Assembly: GCA_046091165.1 (NCBI GenBank) | Contig: JBJTBE010000055.1 | Span: 1-11,651 of the forward strand | DNA from: F1-60-MAGs163 sp046091165 | GTDB taxonomy: Bacteria; Actinomycetota; Thermoleophilia; Solirubrobacterales; Solirubrobacteraceae | Length of the DNA: 11,651 nt | Reading direction: 5' to 3' | Shown here: one piece after another, positions 1-6,674 of the stretch | How the letters are laid out: each line of letters opens with the position of its first letter | How positions within the stretch are numbered: position 1 is the first letter of the stretch | The notes under the pieces: model-generated | Told to the model about the DNA's origin: nothing | The model's database searches: none | The model's input: only the letters and a program-made list of their open reading frames with translations | Translations under genes and position numbers: made by a program

Positions 1-465
1 TTCGCCGCCTGGCAGGCCTTCGTCGCGGCGGCCGACGAGCTCGACGTGGCCCTGATCATGAAGGGCGGTCCCGAGGAGGCCGAGGCGATCCCCGGCTTCG
101 ACCCGGGCCTGAGCGACGCGGAGGCCGCCGCCTACCAGGCCCCCTACCCCGACGCCTCCTTCCAGGGCGGGGTCCTCTCCTTCCCCGCTCTGATGAAGCC
201 CCAGGGCGAGGACGACGACGTCTACGGCATCTGGACCGCGGCCTGGGAGGTCCTGGACCGCTGGGAGAAGCCGTTCCTGTGCCTCTACGGCAAGCTCGAC
301 CCGATGATCGGCCACTTCGACGCCGTCTTCATCGAGAGCGTCCCGGGCACGAAAGGCCTCCCCCACCAGGAGTTCGCCGGGGCCGGGCACTTCATCCAGG
401 AGGAGGAGCCCGAGGCGCTGGTGGCGGCCATCAACGACCTGATCGCCTCGACGCCCACCGCCTAG
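1..465 (+). CDS. Haloalkane dehalogenase, subfamily HLD-I-like (5'-truncated by window edge)
   Basis: This is the C-terminal 154 residues of an alpha/beta-hydrolase dehalogenase; the start lies before the window and the frame is open from base 1. Haloalkane dehalogenases hydrolyse carbon-halogen bonds to give an alcohol and halide in the cytoplasm. The stretch resembles the cap and C-terminal part of Xanthobacter DhlA. FAAW at residues 1-4 aligns by eye with DhlA FTAW, which carries the second halide-binding Trp (Trp175), so W4 is the likely equivalent. LSDAEAAAYQAPYPD (around residues 37-51) matches the cap segment typical of the family. D100 in GKLDP is the probable catalytic acid, and H130 in GAGHF the catalytic base. 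The nucleophile Asp and first halide Trp would lie upstream and cannot be checked. The sulfatase follows after about 64 nt on the same strand. A related epoxide hydrolase or other alpha/beta hydrolase is less likely because of the cap motif. Natural substrate unknown. Confidence 0.85.
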   Translation, partial: FAAWQAFVAAADELDVALIMKGGPEEAEAIPGFDPGLSDAEAAAYQAPYPDASFQGGVLSFPALMKPQGEDDDVYGIWTAAWEVLDRWEKPFLCLYGKLDPMIGHFDAVFIESVPGTKGLPHQEFAGAGHFIQEEEPEALVAAINDLIASTPTA

Positions 466-512
466 AACGGGAATCCACTCTCCCCAACTGCGACATGACC
501 GCACCTAATCCT

Positions 513-518
513 GAAAGG
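513..518 (+). promoter_or_regulatory. Shine-Dalgarno-like GAAAGG for the sulfatase gene
   Basis: GAAAGG lies 11 nt before ATG 530 and 2 nt before GTG 521. The spacing is longer than ideal for ATG 530 but too short for GTG 521, so it favours ATG 530. A TAATCC sequence at 506-511 could alternatively be a -10 element, which would put the transcript start very near GTG 521; the two readings cannot be separated from sequence alone. Confidence 0.4.
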
Positions 519-529
519 CTGTGTTCCCC

Positions 530-2188
530 ATGACGATGACCCGCGGCCGCATTGCCCCGCTCGCCCTGCTCGCCTGCCTGGCCGTCACCGCCATCGCCGT
601 CGCACCGGCCCAGGCCCGCCAGGCCGGCAAGGGCAAGCAGCCCAACATCGTCGTGATCATGACCGACGACCAGGCCCTGACCGATGTCGCCCAGCTGCCC
701 AACGTCAAGAAGCTGATCGCCGCCCAGGGCACGAGCTTCAGCCAGGCCGTCGACTCCTTCCCCCTCTGCTGCCCGGCCCGCGCCACCTTCATTACCGGGC
801 AGTACGCCCACAACCACAAGGTCGTCGGCAACTTCCACCCCTACGGCTGGTACGGGATGGAGGACCGGGGCAACATCCTCCCCGCCTGGCTGCAGAAGGC
901 CGGCTACCGGACCGGCATGATCGGCAAGTGGCTCAACGGCTACGGCGCCCAGACCCAAGACGTAAAGGGCGAGAAGCCCAAGGGCTTTGACATCTGGCGC
1001 GGGCTGCTCGATGTCTCGGCCTACGACTACTACAACTTCGTGATGAGCATCGACGGCAAGACGAACCGCTACTGGGGCGACAAGGAGTTCGCCCGCAAGC
1101 TCGTCAAGTTCGGGAACATCCAGACGATCCCCAAGGACGAGCCGGTCTACGGCAAGGTGATCCAGCGCCTGGTCGAGCTCTTCGGGCCGCCGCCGTACGG
1201 GCCCGGTGACTGGGGCACCGAGAAGGAGAAGGACTACACCGTCGACGTGACCGGCGATGTCTTCAACGGGCTCGTCGCCGCCGAGAAGAGCCAGAAGAAG
1301 CCGTTCTTCCTGTGGTGGTCCCCGGCGGCCCCGCACCGCGAGGACGTGGCCACCACGATCATGCGGCGCCCCGGCGCCGACCCGCGGCCCCCGAAGCGGT
1401 ACATCAAGCGCTCCAAGTCGTTCAAGCTCCCCCAGGGGATGCCGAGCTTCAACCAGGACCAGGCCTCTTTCTCGAAGCTGCCGCCGAACATGACCGACCA
1501 CCTCAAGCCCCTCACCCAGGCCGACATCGACCAGCTCCAGCTCGACTACGAGGGCCGGATCGGCTCGCTGCTGGCCGTCGACGATCACGTCAAGAAGATC
1601 GTCTCGACCCTCAGGAAGACCGGCCAGTACAAGAACACGATGATCGTCTTCACCTCCGACAACGGCTGGCTGCAGGGCCAGCACCGGGTGCCCGGCGACA
1701 AGTTCCTCCCCTACGAGGAGTCGGTCAAGGTGCCCTTCATCATCGCCGGTCCCGGCGTGCCCAGGGGCAAGACCGTCGACGGCCAGGTCTCCAACGTCGA
1801 CTTCGCCGCCACGATCCTCGACGCGGCAGGCGCCACCGCCGGCCGCGTGCAGGACGGCGTCTCGCTGATCCCGGTCGCCAACAACCCGGCCAAGCGGCCA
1901 GACCGCGCCATCCTGCTCGAGGCGCCCGAGCCGCTCTTCGCCAGCGCCTCGGTGCCCAGCAACAAGTGGGACAAGGCCTACCGTGGCGTGCGCACCGGCG
2001 ACTGGAAGTACGTCATCTACCGCGACTCGGGGGCCGAGGAGCTCTATGACCTGAAGGCCGACCCGTACGAGGTCAACAACCTCGCCGGCGAACCGGCCTA
2101 CGCCGCCGTAAAGGCGCGGATGATCGCCAAGCTCGAGCAGCTCAGGGAGTGCTCGGGCAGCGCCTGCAGCGCCGTCCCGAGCGGCTGA
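530..2188 (+). CDS. Secreted type I (formylglycine) sulfatase, N-acetylglucosamine-6-sulfatase-like
   Basis: This 552-residue sulfatase probably removes sulfate esters from external organic sulfates or sulfated glycans. I chose ATG 530, with GAAAGG at 513-518 upstream (11 nt); GTG 521 is in frame but only 2 nt from that sequence, and ATG 536 is also possible. The N-terminus is a Sec signal peptide with a hydrophobic core and an AQA cleavage site near residue 29. D46-D47 are metal ligands in IMTDDQ. CCPAR begins at C80 (codon 767-769) and is the CxPxR signature in which Cys becomes formylglycine. K133 in GKW, H269 in APH, D377-N378 in TSDNG and K391 are expected active-site residues. The C-terminus has the VRTGDWKY and ELYDLKADPYEVNN motifs common to GlcNAc-6-sulfatase-like enzymes. 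No formylglycine-generating enzyme is visible here, so maturation depends on a gene elsewhere. The stop is 1 nt from the convergent permease stop. Exact substrate not readable. Confidence 0.93.
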   Translation: MTMTRGRIAPLALLACLAVTAIAVAPAQARQAGKGKQPNIVVIMTDDQALTDVAQLPNVKKLIAAQGTSFSQAVDSFPLCCPARATFITGQYAHNHKVVGNFHPYGWYGMEDRGNILPAWLQKAGYRTGMIGKWLNGYGAQTQDVKGEKPKGFDIWRGLLDVSAYDYYNFVMSIDGKTNRYWGDKEFARKLVKFGNIQTIPKDEPVYGKVIQRLVELFGPPPYGPGDWGTEKEKDYTVDVTGDVFNGLVAAEKSQKKPFFLWWSPAAPHREDVATTIMRRPGADPRPPKRYIKRSKSFKLPQGMPSFNQDQASFSKLPPNMTDHLKPLTQADIDQLQLDYEGRIGSLLAVDDHVKKIVSTLRKTGQYKNTMIVFTSDNGWLQGQHRVPGDKFLPYEESVKVPFIIAGPGVPRGKTVDGQVSNVDFAATILDAAGATAGRVQDGVSLIPVANNPAKRPDRAILLEAPEPLFASASVPSNKWDKAYRGVRTGDWKYVIYRDSGAEELYDLKADPYEVNNLAGEPAYAAVKARMIAKLEQLRECSGSACSAVPSG

Positions 2189-2189
2189 C

Positions 2190-3002
2190 TCAGAGGTCGA
2201 TCCGCCGTAGCTGGCGCAGCGCCAGCAGCCCGAAGAGCAGCAGCATCCCGGCCAGCGCCAGCAGGCCCGGCCAGGTGTCGGCCCAGCTGGGCTCGATTCC
2301 CGAGACGGTGGCCTGACGGGCCATCTGGAGGACGTAGGTGACGGGGTTGTACTCGGCGAAGGTGCCCAGCCAGCCCTGCAGGAGCACGAGCGGCGTGTAG
2401 GCGGTCGAGAGGAAGACGGCGATGAAGACCCCGTTCTGGATCGCCGGTCCGACCTGCTGGGTGCGGGCGCGCAGCGCGAGGGTGATCCCCCAGAACGCGG
2501 CGACGACGCTGAAGGCGATCGCCGCCAGGTAGAGCATTACCAGGCCGTAGATGCCGCCGGTCAGGCCGGGGCCCAGCACCAGGCCGACGGCGAGGATCAC
2601 CGTCGTGGGAACCAGCGAGCGGGTCATCGCGGCCATCACCGGCCCGAGGAGCAGGAGCGGGCGCGGGGCAGGCGAGCTGAGCAGCCGGTCGAACCAGCCG
2701 CGCTCGATGTCCCGCGCCAGGTTGGCACCGGTGGCGCCCCCGGCAAAGCCCGCGCCCTGAAGGCAGGAGAGGGGAATGATCCAGTTGATGTAGGAGTCGG
2801 TCGGGAAGCCGGGCAGGCTGGAGAGGTCGCCGAACTGGCCGGTGATACCCAGCAGGAAGATGATCGGCGCGATCGTGGTGGGCAGCAGGCCGCCCTTGAC
2901 GCGCGCGAGCTCGAGCAGCGAGCGCTGCCACATCGCGTAGCCGACGCCACCGGCATAGGCCAGGCCGCGCGTGTTGCGGGCGCCGACCTCCTGCGTGCTC
3001 AC
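2190..3002 (-). CDS. ABC-2 type exporter permease, second subunit (DrrB/DrrC-like)
   Basis: This 270-residue membrane protein is the last gene of the ABC exporter operon. It starts at GTG 3002-3000, which overlaps the upstream permease stop in the tetranucleotide GTGA, with GAGGG about 7 nt upstream as ribosome binding site. It has about six hydrophobic segments: residues roughly 40-55, 72-90, 120-147, 150-172, 188-207 and 245-262. The cytoplasmic motif RGWFDRLLSSP (101-111) and YNPVTYVLQMAR (218-229) are hallmarks of ABC-2 permeases of the daunorubicin exporter type. The first permease has equivalent motifs, so the two are paralogues that probably form a heterodimeric pore driven by the upstream ATPase. 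The frame stays open beyond the GTG into the first permease, but that extension is out of frame with the real upstream gene. Substrate unknown; hydrophobic drugs or lipid-like molecules are typical for the family. Confidence 0.9.
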   Translation of the reverse strand: MSTQEVGARNTRGLAYAGGVGYAMWQRSLLELARVKGGLLPTTIAPIIFLLGITGQFGDLSSLPGFPTDSYINWIIPLSCLQGAGFAGGATGANLARDIERGWFDRLLSSPAPRPLLLLGPVMAAMTRSLVPTTVILAVGLVLGPGLTGGIYGLVMLYLAAIAFSVVAAFWGITLALRARTQQVGPAIQNGVFIAVFLSTAYTPLVLLQGWLGTFAEYNPVTYVLQMARQATVSGIEPSWADTWPGLLALAGMLLLFGLLALRQLRRIDL

Positions 3003-3802
3003 GACTTCACCCTCGAGCGCATCGCCCAAACGGACAGGCCGAACATCGCCGCCAGCAGCGCGGTCGCCGAGGCGAACCCGAGCGGCACGCTGCCCAGCCC
3101 GGGAGAGTCGAAGAGGGCACCGCGCATCCCCTCGACCACGTAGGTGAGGGGGTTGTAATCGGAGATCGCCTGGAGCGTGGGGTTCAGGTAGTCGTGGGGC
3201 AGGAAGGCCGGCGCGGTGAAGAGCAGGACGAAGACGATCGGGAAGAGGTTCTGCAGGAGGGAGAGCGAGCCGGTCTTCAGGGCGATCGAGGCGCCGAGCG
3301 CCGCGGCGGCGCCGGCGCTGAGCGCCGCCAGTGCGACGACGGCCAGCGCACCCGGCAGGCCGCCGGTGAAGTCGGCGCCGAAGGCCAGCGCCACGAGGAG
3401 GAAGAGGACCGCCTGGAAGACCCCGATCCCCATCGTCCCCAGCACCCGGCCGGCGACGATGCTCGCCCGGTTGATCGGGGCGGAGAGGAGCCGGTCGAAG
3501 AAGCCTCCCTCGATCTCGTCGGCCACCGCGATTCCCGCCATCAGCCCGACCAGCAGCGCCCCCTGGATGATCGTCCCGGAGACCACGAAGCCCACGTAGG
3601 AGCTCTGCACCGGGAAGCCGGGCAGCTCCTGGGCGGCTGAGGTGCCGCTGGCGATCACCACGAGCAGCAGCAGCGGAAGCACGAACGAGGGAAGCAGGAA
3701 CTGGATGCGCCGCAGCGTTATCCGCAGCGCCCGCATGGTGAGGGCGAGCGTCACCCGCCACTGGGTGGTCACGGCCTCGCGGCCGAGCGCCGCGTCGGTC
3801 AC
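2999..3802 (-). CDS. ABC-2 type exporter permease, first subunit (DrrB-like)
   Basis: This 267-residue inner-membrane protein is the middle gene of the exporter operon. It starts at GTG 3802-3800, overlapping the ATPase stop by GTGA, with a strong GGAGG-type ribosome binding site inside the ATPase's last codons (minus-strand GGGGAGGAGGA). About six membrane segments are visible: residues roughly 35-53, 70-92, 118-142, 150-172, 183-200 and 243-262. The motif GGFFDRLLSAPINR (99-112) follows the second segment and is the cytoplasmic element typical of ABC-2 permeases. YNPLTYVVEGMRG (216-228) is the usual motif before the last membrane helix. It probably pairs with the next permease and is powered by the DrrA-like ATPase. 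Translational coupling through the overlap suggests fixed stoichiometry. Substrate not readable. Confidence 0.92.
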   Translation of the reverse strand: MTDAALGREAVTTQWRVTLALTMRALRITLRRIQFLLPSFVLPLLLLVVIASGTSAAQELPGFPVQSSYVGFVVSGTIIQGALLVGLMAGIAVADEIEGGFFDRLLSAPINRASIVAGRVLGTMGIGVFQAVLFLLVALAFGADFTGGLPGALAVVALAALSAGAAAALGASIALKTGSLSLLQNLFPIVFVLLFTAPAFLPHDYLNPTLQAISDYNPLTYVVEGMRGALFDSPGLGSVPLGFASATALLAAMFGLSVWAMRSRVKS

Positions 3803-4812
3803 TCCTCCTCCCCTTCGGCTTCGGGCTCGGCGCGGTGGCCGGTCACCGCCAGGAAGACGTCGTCGAGGCTGACCTCCTCGAGCTCGACGGCGTCGACCTC
3901 CACCTCCGCCTCGTCAAGCGAGCGGACGCTCGGGGCGATCGCCCGGGCCCCGAGCGGGGTGCGCACGGTGAGCCCCCCGCCGCTACGGTCGCTCACCTCG
4001 CCGTGGGGGGCGAGCACGCGGCAGGCCTCGTCGTGCCGGGCCGGGTCGATCAGCTTCACCATCAGCGCCGGCTCGCCGACCAGGCGCTTGAGCTCGTCCG
4101 GGGTTCCCTCGGCGACGATATGGCCGCGGTCGATGATCCCGACGCGGTCGGCCAGCTGCTCGGCCTCCTCGAGGTACTGGGTAGTCAGGAAGACCGTCGT
4201 CCCTTCCTCGTTGAGCGAGCGCACCTCGCGCCAGAGGGCGTTGCGGCTGACCGGGTCAAGGCCGGTGGTCGGCTCATCGAGGAAGAGGACGGTGGGCCGG
4301 TGCACGAGCGCCATCGCGAGATCGAGGCGCCGGGTCATCCCGCCGGAGTAGGTCTGCAGGCGCCGGTCGCCGGCCTCGACCAGGTCGACCCGCTCGAGCA
4401 GCTCGGCGGCCCGCTCGCGGGCCTCCTCGCGGCGCAGCCCGTGGAGGGCGCCCTGGAGCTGGAGCAGCTCGCGCCCGGTCATCAGGGGGTCGAGCGCCGC
4501 CTCCTGCAGGGCCACGCCGATGTTCCGGCGCACCTCGGGGGCCTGCTTCACGACGTCGTAGCCGGCGACCAGGGCACGGCCCCCGGTGGGCCGCAGGAGG
4601 GTGGTGAGGATCCTCACCGTGGTCGACTTGCCGGCCCCGTTGGGTCCGAGGAAGCCGTAGATCTCCCCCGGCTCGACGGTCAGGTTGACCCCGTCGACCG
4701 CCTTGAGCCCGCCCTTGTAGGTGCGCTCGAGGTTCTCGACCAGCACCGCGGCGTCGCCGGGTGCCTTCGCCGCGCGGGCATCGGGGCGCGGCGGGACGGC
4801 GGGATCGGGCAC
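3799..4812 (-). CDS. ABC exporter ATPase, daunorubicin-resistance DrrA-like
   Basis: This 337-residue cytoplasmic protein hydrolyses ATP to drive the two permeases encoded downstream. In order: Walker A GPNGAGKST (56-64), Q-loop Q103, signature YSGGM (155-159), Walker B VLFLDE with catalytic E180, and D-loop GLDP (184-187). The switch position reads TTQYLEEAEQLAD, with Q212 where most ABC proteins have His; as I recall this is common in DrrA-like ATPases. Residues after about 230 form the extra C-terminal domain of this family, including SLDDVFLAVTGH, and the protein ends in an acidic tail. I chose GTG 4812-4810 because a TAGGGT hexamer sits 6 nt upstream, fitting a leaderless transcript. The gene is 19 nt downstream of the MFS gene on the same strand but seems to have its own promoter. 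Likely role: export of hydrophobic or antibiotic-like compounds; the actual substrate is unknown. Confidence 0.95.
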   Translation of the reverse strand: MPDPAVPPRPDARAAKAPGDAAVLVENLERTYKGGLKAVDGVNLTVEPGEIYGFLGPNGAGKSTTVRILTTLLRPTGGRALVAGYDVVKQAPEVRRNIGVALQEAALDPLMTGRELLQLQGALHGLRREEARERAAELLERVDLVEAGDRRLQTYSGGMTRRLDLAMALVHRPTVLFLDEPTTGLDPVSRNALWREVRSLNEEGTTVFLTTQYLEEAEQLADRVGIIDRGHIVAEGTPDELKRLVGEPALMVKLIDPARHDEACRVLAPHGEVSDRSGGGLTVRTPLGARAIAPSVRSLDEAEVEVDAVELEEVSLDDVFLAVTGHRAEPEAEGEEE

Positions 4813-4818
4813 CCCGAC

Positions 4819-4824
4819 ACCCTA
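4819..4824 (-). promoter_or_regulatory. Putative -10 element TAGGGT of the ABC exporter operon (leaderless)
   Basis: On the minus strand TAGGGT is followed by GTCGGG (6 nt) and then GTG 4812-4810. A -10 hexamer at this distance places the transcript start at or next to the GTG, so the mRNA would be leaderless. It lies in the 19-nt gap after the MFS gene, so the exporter operon may be transcribed independently. I see no clear -35 consensus. Confidence 0.55.
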
Positions 4825-4831
4825 GCCCGCC

Positions 4832-6040
4832 CTACGGAGCCAGCGGCGCGCCCTCGCCGGGGTCCGACGGCCGGGGCGGATGGAAGAGCGCCACGTAACG
4901 CGAGCGCAGCAGCGAGCCGCCTAACGCCACCACGGCGGCCAGGGCGGCGGCGCCCAGGAAGATGGCCGAGAAGTGCCCGGTGTCGGCCAGCGGCGCCGCG
5001 GCGGCACTGGCCACCGCCCCGCCCAGGAAGACCGAGGCCGCGAAGAAGGAGATCGTCATCGCCCGGGCCTGCGGGAAGACCTGGGTGGCCCAGAGCTGCA
5101 TGGTGGAGTGAAGGAAGCCGAAGCCGGCGCCCAGGGCCAGCGCCGCGATGACCGCGGTGGCCACCACGGTGTCGAAGCCGGCCAGCGCGAGCCCCACGGC
5201 AGCCACCCCGGCCCCGCCGGCGATCAGCAGCGGCGAGGCCACCCGCGTGATCGAGCGCGTGACCAGCGGCGTGCAGGCTACGTTCCCGATCCCGAAGCCC
5301 GCGGCCGCCGAACCGGCGATCGCCGCCCCGACGCCCTGGTCCTGAAGCGAGGCCGAGATGAAGGTCAGCGCCCCGAAGATCACGCACCCCTCCAGGAAGG
5401 CGATCGCCCACACGGTCAGCACCCACGGCCGGCGCAGCGCGCTCGCCGCCTGGCGGACGAAGGACTGCTCGGAGGGCCGGTGGGCCGGGTCGGGCATTCC
5501 CCGCAGGAAGAGGGAGACCCCCACCGCCAGCACCGCGGTAAGGGCGAAGGCCACCCGCCAGTCGAGCAGCTGGGCGCAGACCCCTGCGGTGACCGTGGCC
5601 ACGGCGATGCCGCCGGTCGCCCAGGCCATCACCAGCGCCAGGGCGTGCTGGCGGGGCTGGTGGTCGCGCACGGCGTCGCCGAGGTAGACCACGGCGGTCG
5701 GCGCCACGGCGGCAAAGAAGGCCCCGGCCAGGAAGCGGGCGGCCACCAGCACGCCGAAGCTCGGCGCCACGGCGGCCAGCACGGCGCAGAGGCCGCCGGC
5801 CGCCACCGCCACCCGGAGGATCGGCGCGCGGCCGTGGCGGTCCGAGAGGCCGCCCCAGAAGGGCTGCATCAGGCCGTAGGTGACGAAGTAGGCGCTGGCC
5901 GCCAGCGCGGCGGTACCGAGCGGGACCCCGAAGCTGAGCGAGATCGGCACCAGCAGCGGCGGGATCGTGAAGCGGTCGAAGCTCGCCAGGAACGAGGAGG
6001 AGCGCAGGCGGCGCTGCGCCGCGGCGAGGTCGACCGTCAC
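4832..6040 (-). CDS. Major facilitator superfamily (MFS) transporter
   Basis: This is a proton- or solute-coupled secondary transporter of about 402 residues with roughly 12 hydrophobic segments, the usual MFS size. The loop between helices 2 and 3 carries the MFS motif A, GGLSDRHGR, at residues 63-71. The two six-helix halves are separated by a polar stretch around DPAHRPSEQSF. The tail after the last helix is short and Pro-rich. Three in-frame GTG starts exist at 6058, 6049 and 6040. I chose 6040-6038 because TAACGT lies 7 nt upstream, the same arrangement as at other genes here; 6049 has GGTGG at ribosome-binding distance and remains possible (405 residues). The gene is divergent from the HPP gene with overlapping control sequences. 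Resemblance is to drug/metabolite efflux-type MFS proteins, but direction and substrate cannot be assigned. Confidence 0.9.
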   Translation of the reverse strand: MTVDLAAAQRRLRSSSFLASFDRFTIPPLLVPISLSFGVPLGTAALAASAYFVTYGLMQPFWGGLSDRHGRAPILRVAVAAGGLCAVLAAVAPSFGVLVAARFLAGAFFAAVAPTAVVYLGDAVRDHQPRQHALALVMAWATGGIAVATVTAGVCAQLLDWRVAFALTAVLAVGVSLFLRGMPDPAHRPSEQSFVRQAASALRRPWVLTVWAIAFLEGCVIFGALTFISASLQDQGVGAAIAGSAAAGFGIGNVACTPLVTRSITRVASPLLIAGGAGVAAVGLALAGFDTVVATAVIAALALGAGFGFLHSTMQLWATQVFPQARAMTISFFAASVFLGGAVASAAAAPLADTGHFSAIFLGAAALAAVVALGGSLLRSRYVALFHPPRPSDPGEGAPLAP

Positions 6041-6047
6041 GGCCGGC

Positions 6048-6053
6048 ACGTTA
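6048..6053 (-). promoter_or_regulatory. Putative -10 element TAACGT of the MFS gene (leaderless)
   Basis: Minus-strand TAACGT is followed by GCCGGCC (7 nt) and GTG 6040-6038. It matches the TANNNT pattern and spacing seen before other genes in the window, and is the reason for the start chosen. It is less secure than the others because the MFS gene offers three candidate starts. No clear -35. Confidence 0.4.
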
Positions 6054-6054
6054 T

Positions 6055-6069
6055 CCACCGTTAGGGTGG
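6055..6069. promoter_or_regulatory. Inverted repeat CCACC-N5-GGTGG, candidate shared operator
   Basis: CCACC (6055-6059) and GGTGG (6065-6069) are perfect 5-bp arms around GTTAG. The repeat covers the HPP -10 hexamer and lies just upstream of the MFS -10, so a dimeric regulator bound here could block both promoters. Arms are short and the region is GC-rich, so chance is possible. No regulator gene is adjacent. Confidence 0.35.
6062..6067 (+). promoter_or_regulatory. Putative -10 element TAGGGT of the HPP gene (leaderless)
   Basis: TAGGGT is followed by GGGCGCG (7 nt) and ATG 6075. The same hexamer at the same spacing precedes the FUSC gene, and one nt closer precedes the ABC ATPase gene. This supports ATG 6075 over the in-frame GTG 6066, which would overlap the element itself. 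No clear -35. Confidence 0.55.
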
Positions 6070-6074
6070 GCGCG

Positions 6075-6674
6075 ATGCGGCCCCGGCTTCCCCAGAACAT
6101 CGCCGACATCAGCAGCCAGCTGCGCTCCCCGGCCTTCTTCGTGGTGGTGACCGGCACGCTGATGGTCTTTCTCCTGGCCCTGATGGCGACCGTCTTCAAG
6201 AAGCCGCTCGTGGTGCCGCCGATCGGGCCGACGATCTTCATCGTCTTCGCCTTCCCGCTCGCCCAGGAGGCCCAGCCCCGCAACGTGGTCTGCGGCCACG
6301 CCCTGGGCATCACCGCCGGCGCCGTCGCCCTGCTCGTATTCGGCCTCCTGGACACCGCCCCGGACATCAACGACATCGGCACCGACCGCGTCTTCGCGGT
6401 GACGCTGGCCATGGCGCTGGTCCTCTCGTCGCTCACCCTGCTGCGCGTGCTTCACGTGCCCGCGGTGGCCACCGCCCTGCTGGTCGCCCTCGGCCTCCTG
6501 CGCAAGCCCGAGGACTGGCTGGCCCTGATGGTCGCCGTGCTGATCATCGTCGTCGTGGCGCTGGCGCTGGCCCGGGCCCGGAGCATCCCGATGCCCCTCT
6601 GGTCGCGCGACGCCGCCCCCAGCGCCCGGGAGCTCGAGGAGAAGGAGTTCGGCGACCGGCAGGCGCCGGGCTAG
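6075..6674 (+). CDS. HPP family integral membrane protein
   Basis: This 199-residue protein has the HPP-family core: PPIGPT (48-53), AQPRNVVCGH (66-75) and LHVPAVATAL (126-135), matching the family pattern in which a Gly-Pro motif, a PRN..GH motif and an HPxxA motif are spread over four helices. Hydrophobic segments lie at roughly 20-40, 52-63, 75-93, 107-123 and 146-167, followed by a charged cytoplasmic-looking tail. HPP proteins from cyanobacteria and plastids have been linked to nitrite transport; whether this actinobacterial member does the same is unknown, and no nitrogen-assimilation gene is nearby. The first ~20 residues are a polar lead. It is divergent from the MFS gene with a 34-nt gap between starts, and its TAG stop shares the palindrome CTAG with the stop of the convergent protease gene. 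Confidence 0.85.
   Translation: MRPRLPQNIADISSQLRSPAFFVVVTGTLMVFLLALMATVFKKPLVVPPIGPTIFIVFAFPLAQEAQPRNVVCGHALGITAGAVALLVFGLLDTAPDINDIGTDRVFAVTLAMALVLSSLTLLRVLHVPAVATALLVALGLLRKPEDWLALMVAVLIIVVVALALARARSIPMPLWSRDAAPSARELEEKEFGDRQAPG

Noticed and set aside
431..1684. Long open frame antisense to the sulfatase (417 codons)
   Set aside because: High-GC shadow frame with low-complexity Leu/Gly/Val/Asp-rich product and no motif; the sulfatase frame is unmistakable.
2190..3761. A single 523-codon open frame on the minus strand covering both permease genes
   Set aside because: Only its last 270 codons encode permease motifs. Upstream of GTG 3002 the frame gives Arg/Pro/Gly-rich sequence, while another frame there encodes a clear ABC-2 permease.
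3835..5151. Long plus-strand open frame antisense to the ABC ATPase and MFS genes
   Set aside because: It crosses two real genes and gives a compositionally biased product; a GC-driven artefact.
4973..6064. Long plus-strand open frame antisense to the MFS gene
   Set aside because: Low-complexity Gly/Arg/His-rich product, no start signal, and the opposite strand carries a full transporter.
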